A stretch of 64,000 bases of DNA from Actinernus sp. WN-2022 (Eukaryota; Cnidaria; Anthozoa; Actiniaria; Actinernidae), in assembly GCA_030867875.1 (NCBI GenBank), contig JAOWCC010000577.1, forward strand, positions 94,779,740-94,843,739, read 5' to 3'. The notes beneath the pieces are model-generated. The model saw only the letters and a list, made by a program, of their open reading frames with translations. It did not search any database and was not told the DNA's origin. Each line of letters starts with the position of its first letter. Position 1 is the stretch's first letter. This document shows positions 56,225-64,000 of this stretch, one piece after another. The translations under genes and the position numbers were made by a program.

Positions 56225-56302
56225 GCCGGACCGCGGCAGGAATCGAGTCGGAACCGCATACGCAATATGCCGTGCACTAACCAATTGCGCCATACACGCA
56301 TC
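56225..56302 (-). mobile_element. tRNA-like sequence (SINE head remnant)
   Basis: On the minus strand there is an A box TGGCGCAATTGG at 56292-56281 and a B-box-like GACTCGATTCC at 56249-56239 (9 of 11 consensus positions). The stems are imperfect, so this is a tRNA-derived remnant. Duplicate at 61722-61799. Confidence 0.55.
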
Positions 56303-57249
56303 TACAGTTACAGAGAATTAATTGCTTGTAGTCTTGTAAGACAGAAATCCTGATTGAGAAATCAATGTTCGTTCAATTCAAAGTTTACATTTAATAAATA
56401 AAGATAGTTCTCCATGTTCTATTACAAAATAACACTACATTCGTACATTTAGACAAGTAAAAATGTCTGTAAAAAAATATTTTACGGACATTAAAAGATC
56501 GGTTATCGGGCCGGGTCGGTGATGATATTAACAAAATACCCGCTTAAATCCGAAACGACACAGTATCACATTCAAATAAGAAGTTTCAATTCTTGGTCGC
56601 GTTTATTGTTCTGGAGTCGCGACAATTTATAAATACGTGGGATAAGATCACTAAACTAATGTTTGTCAAAAAAACGGATGGAAGCCCCATTTGTAAATTA
56701 AACATTTCTCGCCTTTATTTACGGAACGAGATTCATTTACAAATTATCTCTCATTTTCACGACATTTATAAACTTGATGCCTTCAAGTAAAAAAACAAGC
56801 AAATAAATACAAGCGGATATTATTTTATAAATTTGTCAAACATGTAAAACAAATAGGCTTAAACTGGCAGGTTTTCACCTAAAGCCTATACATCCCCTAT
56901 ACTCAATAACTGGGCTGATAAAATGGTCAACTAAACATTGGAAGCGACGCCCAATTTGACTGCAAATATTGCCTCCATTTTCTCCCTCCTCCCTGTATGA
57001 TAAATTCTCCTGTCTCCCTCGTTTTTCTGGATATTTCTAGCGCCTCCTTAGTCCGTTTCTCTCCGCTCCGTAAGGAATAGTACTGTCGATTGTTTTATGA
57101 CAAGAACATCCGCAGTTTTTTTAAATGCCTTACAGCGATATTCTCAGTCACACGTGCCGTTTGTCTTGACGACGGAGTCGTGTTTTGGTGGACGTCAATC
57201 AAGCAAAAAACGTTGGAACTTAAAAACATCTGTAGTGCGAAATGAGTTC

Positions 57250-57702
57250 TTAAAAGGCTTGACAAAGGCACCATTTACTTTTATTTCTACTCTGCGGTGG
57301 CTTGTCAGGACCATTCAAAAAACGATTATATATTTTTGAAATCCCGAGGTATATTTTTTTCAAATTTAGTGGTTTTATTTTGGAACAACTTTTATTTACT
57401 AGTTTTGGATTTTGTTTTCCATTCTTCTCCTTCGCAGTCCCATATCCCTCAGTATTCTCTTCAGCTGCTGCATACTTAAAATGACACCATGCAAGCAAAA
57501 AAGCTAGACTCTTTTCGGCGTAATCTAAACCTAAATTGAAATATTCTCTAACAAGTAGCTCTCGCTGGTCATTCGCGACGCTTTCTATATACTTGGAATA
57601 TAGCTTGGCAATTAAAACCGATAAACACAGCTTGAAGCGTACCAAGCACAAACAAAGTACAACTAAGTTGGTGACTGTACACGCCATCTTCGTTGCAGAC
57701 AA
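57250..57702 (-). pseudogene. 5' part of integrase-like gene, second copy
   Basis: Identical to 51753-52205, including the frameshift, as expected from the tandem duplication. The indel therefore predates the duplication. Confidence 0.65.
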
Positions 57703-58125
57703 GAAGACCTCGTGACAGTTAAGGAACTTGGGAATTTTAATTCTTAAAAGAATTCGGGATTAAGAATTTGGGATTAAGAACTCGGGATTAGATCTCGGGA
57801 TTAAGAACTCGGAAATAAGACCTCAGGATTAGGAACTCGGGGTTAAGTACTCGGGATTAAGAAAAAAATCCAAATATTTTTTCCTAGTTAAATATTTTTT
57901 TCCTGATTTTTTTTTAATAACTCGGGATTTCAAAAAAAATATAGTTTTTTAATGGCCCTAACAAGCCACCGTACTACTCTGACATTTCCAAGACTTCGTC
58001 CGAGATCTTCTCAAAATCGGTTTGTTTCGAGCGAGAGAACAAAATTAGTTGTAATACGATCTTTGTAAGGGTTAGATAATGGAACGAGAGTTCTATGTGA
58101 TTTAGAGTGCCGAGCATTTAGTATT

Positions 58126-58225
58126 AGTAATTAGTATTCTCTATATAGAGAATACTAATAAGGCTATTGTGTTCTATTGTTTCATAGCCTTATTAGTATT
58201 CTCTATATAGAGAATACTAATTACT
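58126..58225. repeat. Perfect 42-bp hairpin, second copy
   Basis: Same arms and loop as 52629-52728, at +5,497. Both arms are still perfect. Confidence 0.95.
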
Positions 58226-61200
58226 TAACTATGGGATTTAGACAGCTGAAATGGGGAACGCTTATTGGTCGAGTGGGTGTGACCATGTTCTAACATATGG
58301 TAGAACAGCTGATTAATTAAATTAATTATGCAAATTAGGAGACGGCCATTTTGAATGTGATTTTAATCCGAAATCAATTCTCTTTTGTAAACTAAATCAT
58401 AAGCTGCGAAACTAAGTAGTCTTGAAATATTATGATTACAAAAAAAAAAAAAAAATGCCACAAGCGCTCATGTCCACCTGTTCACGCTAGTTGTGACAAA
58501 GTGGAAAATTTATGAAAGAACCAGTCGAGATTTTTCGACAACATACTATGGTATTTCTTTCATAACAAGAGGCCCTGAGTGGCCTTAACTCGGGCCACCT
58601 TATGGAATAGGTAAATACAGTTCATGGAGTTCTAGCATATTTTTGTCATACATGGTTTCTGCTAGGAGAGCCAGATAATTGATTCACTACTGATGCTTGT
58701 GATAATTAAAGGCTCTGTGCAAAAAGGGCGTAAGTGACTCTTGATCACATTCTAAATTCTCCTTCATTTTCTTTGTTTTCTAAGGGAGAATTTAGAACGT
58801 GATCAAGAATCACTTTTTGCACACAGCTTTTCAATATATATATAACGGATGGACCTTTTGCAGGAATGCAATCACATGGTTGTTGACCCATGTCATGAAG
58901 TGACCAAGTGAAAGTGCCGACGCTGGCCTGGAACTACCGAGGAATCGGGCCATTTACTACTATATTTGATGCCATTACTTTTAAGAGAAACGAATATTAA
59001 ATAACAACAACGCAATCTGGTAAGTTTTGTGTGTGTTTTACTTACAAATGTCGGTTCAAACTTTCACCACATCAGGCCTTGGGCGTTTAGGAGCGCCAGT
59101 TAATCCATAATCCTTTCGTAAAATGAGAAATTTCCATCCAAAGTCCTTCTAGAAAAACTCAACATCTTGCCATTGCCATCGAAGAAACCTTTGGTTTCAA
59201 CAAAACTTCGCTCGCGTTTTGGGCACTCATTGTCTGCTTTTAGAAGACAAACTTGTTTCACCTCTCATTTGTTATGCTTTGCATTAGCTATCCAAAATCA
59301 TGATCAAAATAAGTTAATTTGATTTTTTTTATCATGAAATAAAACAAAGCAATTTAATATGATGAAGAAAAACACTTGTATCATCTGCACCGATATTCAG
59401 TCTAAACCTTGGATAGCCTGGGAACCAGCCTAGCCTCGAGGCGTTATGGCTGGTATTTTAATGGATTAATTGGATCCCTGTGGTTTGTGACGTCACACTA
59501 CTTGATGACCGTGACGTCACCAACCAGTACAAACCACAGGGATCCCATTAACCCATCAGAAAATAAATACCAGCCAGAACGCCTTGGGACTAGGCTGCCT
59601 GGGAACCAGATCCTCGAGGAAATAAAGGCAAAGTGACAAGAAAGAGAAGAGAGAATAAAAAGATTTATGATTTACTACACCCAAATCAACGATTACTGGC
59701 CAGGGCTCATAATTACTTAAATATTGGGAATTTTTATCCCTTGCAATAATAATTGTATCCATGCCCGATTATAAGACGTCAGCAAGTGTTTGTAGATCGT
59801 AAAATGTTTAACTTGGTCGTATTTTTAGACCTAAAAAAGAGCCCATCTGGGCTTTCACTCGGGCAACATGAGATTGAAGATGAAATACACTTTCATTTGA
59901 AATCCTTTTAGTAAAATATCAACAAATAGCTGATATTATAGTTGAGCCATGAATAGTAGTTTCAGCGGAATTGACCCGAACGCCTCATTTCGACCCAATG
60001 AAGCACTATTCAAGAATGATGGTTTCAATGGTGCTTCATTACATCGAAGAGAGACGTTCGGGTCAATACAAAGGTCAATACTGCTGAATCTGATATTCGT
60101 AAACTCAACCGTAGTATCAGCTATTGCGAGGGTTGGCCTCGAACACCGCGGCGCAGATTTGGTATCATGCAGCGAATATTTGTTTTAATTCATGACGCAG
60201 TATACGAGGAAGAGTAGGCTGCGAGCCGGCTCTCCTGTGTGTTTATTCGGAAAAGTTTATTCTCGTATTCGGGGTTCCTATGGCGCGCGGACACGAAAGT
60301 TCATTCTCGTCAATTGTCAATTGTAGGTTACAGTTCTTCTTTGAAGGGCCACTGTCAATCGAATTGAACCTTCAAGTTTCTTTAAAACAAAACTACAAAA
60401 ATAACACCCAGACATTGAAGAGAAATACCATATGAATGCACTGATATACTTTTCAAACTTTTTTCGGTAGAGGATGGCAAAGAATAAAGTGGATTACAAA
60501 AGCTTATTCTAGAAACTTAATGTCGGTGTACAGTGAACCGATTTCAAGTTGCTCTAAATTTCTCTTAAAAGCAGTATTTTTCATCTACTCGAATCTTTGC
60601 CGTCCTACATCAAAATTGTCTCAAATTTTCTCCAGTATACCTGGAAGCATACGCTGCTAATCTGAGTAGTTATTTTCGTCTTTCGACATCGGAAAGGTTT
60701 TCATTTGGGGGTTGTCAGTGCTTCACAATTTTTACATACTCAAGTATCATGATAAAGTATTCACTGGAATTTCGTTTTCAAGTCAGATATATAATATGAA
60801 GCAGAGCGTAATTTTTGGAAACCGTTAAGCGTGAATAGAAAGTACTCCATTAACTTCAGTTGGGTGATCTCCTATTAATTACTAGTTTTGACGGCATCAA
60901 AGAAGTACTAAAAGGATCCAGCCAGAGACATTTAAAACAGGACAATATAGGCAAATGTGATTCCATTAGTCTTTCAGGAGTAAATAGGAAGGTGGACGAA
61001 AAGGTGGGGAAACATGGTTTAATTAGCAGATTTTCACGGAGGGTTTTCCAAAAAGACGGCTGAAAGAGCTATAAAATGATACTATATTTGTTTCGAAGAT
61101 TAGTCGAGATATTTTGGGGACAAAGACAACTTGTCAATATATATTGTAAAAACAAATTTGGTTTGTATGGAATCCAGGATGTACTTTACGTCGTACTAAA

Positions 61201-61915
61201 AGCATTGCACTTCCACCTAGATAATAGATTTGAAACTAGACACCTGGAAACGTGAGCCATAAAAGGTCGGAAGCTACGACAGCGTGTGCGAGCTATTAGG
61301 CTTTTGGCAAACATTTCGAGTGCAAAACTCAACGCAGATGATATCGAAATGTAATTGACATCCATCTCTAAACTAACTCCAACATTGAGCCACATATAGG
61401 AAGTGTTTTCGCATCAATTTTAGGTCGAGATATTTTGGTATGAATATGATGACGTCATTGTTGTTGCCACAGTAACGCAATCGAACCTTTTTAGCACGGT
61501 CGACTTTTTTCTCTAGATATATGGTGTTAAGTTTCACAACTACTAAAATGTTTCGCGACTGACTTTCTCTAGCTCTGCGAATTACATCTCGGGGTTAAAG
61601 TTCTATATTTAAACGACTGCCAGCGATGCACAACTTTACCCCCTTCTCTTACAGAGCTCCACATTAAGGGAATTCAAAGCTATATAAGCTACTCGGATCA
61701 GAGAAGAGTCGGTACGGGTGGGCCGGACCGCGGCAGGAATCGAGTCGGAACCGCATACGCAATATGCCGTGCACTAACCAATTGCGCCATACACGCATCT
61801 ACAGTTACAGAGAATTAATTGCTTGTAGTCTTGTAAGACAGAAATCCTGATTGAGAAATCAATGTTCGTTCAATTCAAAGTTTACATTTAATAAATAAAG
61901 ATAGTTCTCCATGTT

Positions 61916-62028
61916 CTATTACAAAATAATGCACGCTCGAGGTCTTGAAAAACTGCTGATGCACGAACGGAACGCCGAGTATATTTAGCAGCTTTTCAAG
62001 ACCACGAAAGTGTATTATTTTGTTATAG
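61916..62028. mobile_element. TIR hairpin spanning the duplication edge
   Basis: CTATTACAAAATAAT at the left and ATTATTTTGTTATAG at the right are inverse. They continue inward with GGTCTTGAAAAACTGCT and its inverse for about 45-bp arms. The first 11 bp belong to copy 2 of the 5.5-kb unit. Copy 1 has only those 11 bp plus two more before the junction. Confidence 0.85.
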
Positions 62029-62032
62029 GACA

Positions 62033-64000
62033 TAGATGAACCATCTTCTATTGTTTCATAATATAAAATTCGATCTACGCGGAAAGAAATGATCGAGAGT
62101 GCATTATAAGAAAATCAAGCACGTGCTAGCAGCCAATGAAATCACGCAAGGTGCTCCCATAATTTATATTATAATCGACAAATAAAGTCTCGAAGAGAAG
62201 ACTTTAGACTTCCTAGGGATAATAATCTTGTCTTGCCTAAAAAATTACCGCATCTTTAGAAGTGTCACATGCATAATTGTATAAATAAACATTGCTGACT
62301 AGAAATTATGCATAAGTAAATTTAGTCGTGTTTCCGAAACATGACTGAGTGACAAAAAACTACCTGAATAAAGTGGCTTTGTTTATTTGCAACTTTTAAA
62401 CTCTAAGCTCGGTAAAATGCCCAACCTAGAAGACATTTTATATTTTCAATGTTTTTACAATATATTTTCGAATGCAGCTAGTCGAAACAGCATGATTTTA
62501 GAGCAAGCCTTAAGCATACAAGGAAATACCCCATTAGAAAGGACGTAGGTAGAGGAAGCGGCTTGCAAGCGGTAACAGGAAAAAAATATTACAACTTTGA
62601 GAAGAATGGGATGTAAAGAAGTGATATTATTTTGAATGCCATTGCCCCAAAAACAATGTATAAAAGTAAAGGAAAGCCGTTCATAAACATAGATGCTTTG
62701 TGTAAGCTCATTTATTGTTGGGTTATAGCAAATTAAAGTAAACTAAATAAGAGAGCTCGAGGCTTCTGTTTCTAAATTGCAGTATGGCGATCGGTTAATC
62801 GGTGAATTTGATGATATTTCTTCATTAGTTATGCAATATAAATGAAGAAATTTTACCTCTAAGTGAGAAAGGTCGTACGTGATACAACAACGCTGCGCCA
62901 AAACACTCCAACCACAACTATAAACTCACTTCTAGAAGCAACCAGTTAAATCGTAAACCTAGCTTGAAAGAGAAACTTAGCTTAAAATTTACAAATACTT
63001 TTGATTGCAATCGAGCAATGACTGTGAATTCACTTCTGGAAGCAACAATAAACTTTAGAAACCTTTCAAAATCTCAGTTGGAGTGCAGTTTCACACAGTA
63101 CCGCTGTCTTTAAACATTCGTGGGACTGCACGAAAGCCTTCAAATCCATTGAAATCCTTTACAAATGCAACTACAAGTTCAAATAAATATATATATTTCT
63201 AAACTCAATAAATTTGAAAGGTAACGTTAGATTTTCGAATCCCATTGATGGCCTGACATAATTATTTAAGTACCTCATTGAAATACAATAAGATTGAAGT
63301 GAGAAAGAAACAAATACAAAAAGGAATGAATGTGAACTCACCTCGATAATTGTTCAATCTACAGTTCAAATTCAGTCTTGTTCACCTTGAACATTCATTC
63401 CTCGCAACCTGAACGAGTGTCATCTGCAACTCATCCGGTTCTGCAAACTTCAAACGGTTTTTCTAGGCTCGAGAGCAAGATTCATTTCCGACTGCACGCT
63501 GAGATTGTGATCTTAGCATCACTGTAATTTCAATAGAAAACTCCCACTGTTTATTTTAAAGTTAAAAAGCATTCTAAACGCCCCGAGGTCGTCTGACTTC
63601 TTTCTGCCGGATTAGAGTGGGTAGAAAGGTGACTTGATGCAATGATAGTCGAACAGCGGGTCATATAGTTTGATTGTACTTCCACTTTAAACAAATACTG
63701 AAATAATGTTCTTTATGCTCTTTTATTCGATCTGCTCTATTAAACCTCCCGAGCTCCGATCCCCCCCCCCCCCCCCAAATAAAATACCGGTAGTTTTCGG
63801 AGAAACGGTTTTCGCGTTTATTACAATGTGGAACTGACCTAGAAAGAAGATTGCAAAATGTGTAGATTTTAATTTTTTCTTGACATCTGTTAAATGATTG
63901 GAATGTTATCCACATTTTGCTTGGAAGGAAAGTGAAAATTATTTATGTATGCTCTAATTTTACTCTCCGGTCTTTCTTGGGTTCTAGAGGCAAGAAGGAA
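62033..64000. other. Spacer without recognisable gene
   Basis: Two related CACTTCT.GAAGCAAC segments (62930, 63030) and a C-tract near 63762 are the only structure seen. On the minus strand TATCGAGGTGAGT near 63340 resembles a splice donor, but no coding frame leads into it. Confidence 0.4.

Larger units (their letters stand above)
50933..56429. repeat. 5,497-bp tandem duplication, copy 1
   Basis: The whole segment is repeated immediately downstream at 56430-61926 in the same orientation. The only difference I found is T at 55198 against A at 60695. TAA lies at the left edge (50933-50935), at the junction (56430-56432) and after copy 2 (61927-61929), a 3-bp microhomology. Contents: an integrase-like pseudogene, a 14-bp tandem repeat, four hairpin or TIR elements and a tRNA-like sequence. 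It has no LTRs and no element ends of its own. Confidence 0.97.
56430..61926. repeat. 5,497-bp tandem duplication, copy 2
   Basis: This is the second copy of the unit, so every feature in copy 1 recurs at +5,497. Its right edge lies inside the left arm of the hairpin at 61916-62028. In copy 1 that arm is cut after ACAAAATAA and followed by the left end of the unit. Copy 2 therefore keeps the original right-hand neighbour and copy 1 the original left-hand one. Confidence 0.97.

Noticed and set aside
50933..61926. The 5.5-kb unit as an autonomous transposon or LTR element in tandem
   Set aside because: No terminal repeats at its own edges, no polymerase or transposase, and one edge cuts through an unrelated hairpin.
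63335..63530. Minus-strand 5' exon ending at a GAG/GTGAGT donor
   Set aside because: The donor is good, but no start codon with a coherent frame leads into it and no matching acceptor exon was found.

Overview
The window looks like eukaryotic, AT-rich, repeat-dense DNA from an anthozoan cnidarian, most likely a stony coral. This rests on very short scattered exons with consensus splice sites, many fold-back and terminal-inverted-repeat (TIR) elements, tRNA-derived SINEs, decayed CR1/L2/Jockey-type LINEs, and pieces of gene families I associate with corals (a helix-turn-helix integrase-like protein and a zinc-ribbon protein). The species call is inference. There are no operons, ribosome binding sites or CRISPR arrays. 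Most ORFs over 60 codons are chance frames or frames through repeats.

The clearest host gene is a two-exon insulin-like peptide on the minus strand. Exon 1 (10705-10510) encodes a signal peptide and B chain. Exon 2 (6867-6692) encodes a C-peptide with dibasic sites and an A chain. The phase-1 junction restores frame exactly. Its 3.64 kb intron is packed with a fold-back element holding a second element, a decayed reverse transcriptase, and a 27-copy minisatellite that grew out of a SINE tail.

Layout. 1-6.5 kb: 20-bp and ~33-bp minisatellites and small TIR elements. 6.5-11 kb: the insulin-like gene. 11-16.4 kb: TIR elements, a 222-bp satellite whose last monomer is split by a 648-bp insert with a triplicated tRNA-type A box, and a hAT-like element with an 8-bp target duplication. 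16.4-24 kb: mostly featureless, with a second minisatellite-bearing TIR element at 19.7 kb. 24-33 kb: four LINE remnants, a 1.15 kb long-TIR element and a broken multi-exon gene. 34-38 kb: a SINE, then a 2.0 kb fold-back element whose arms are 20-bp tandem arrays (18 and 17 copies) around a captured zinc-ribbon ORF. 39-50.4 kb: nested TIR elements, a SINE, a pogo-like element and a nearly intact LINE C-terminal ORF. 50.9-61.9 kb: two head-to-tail copies of a 5,497-bp unit, with one difference seen, carrying the first part of a frameshifted integrase-like gene. 62-64 kb: nothing recognisable.

The strongest items to follow up are the insulin-like gene, the fold-back element with its captured exon, and the 5.5 kb tandem duplication whose breakpoint falls in a hairpin arm. 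All family assignments come from motif recognition by eye; no database search was run.
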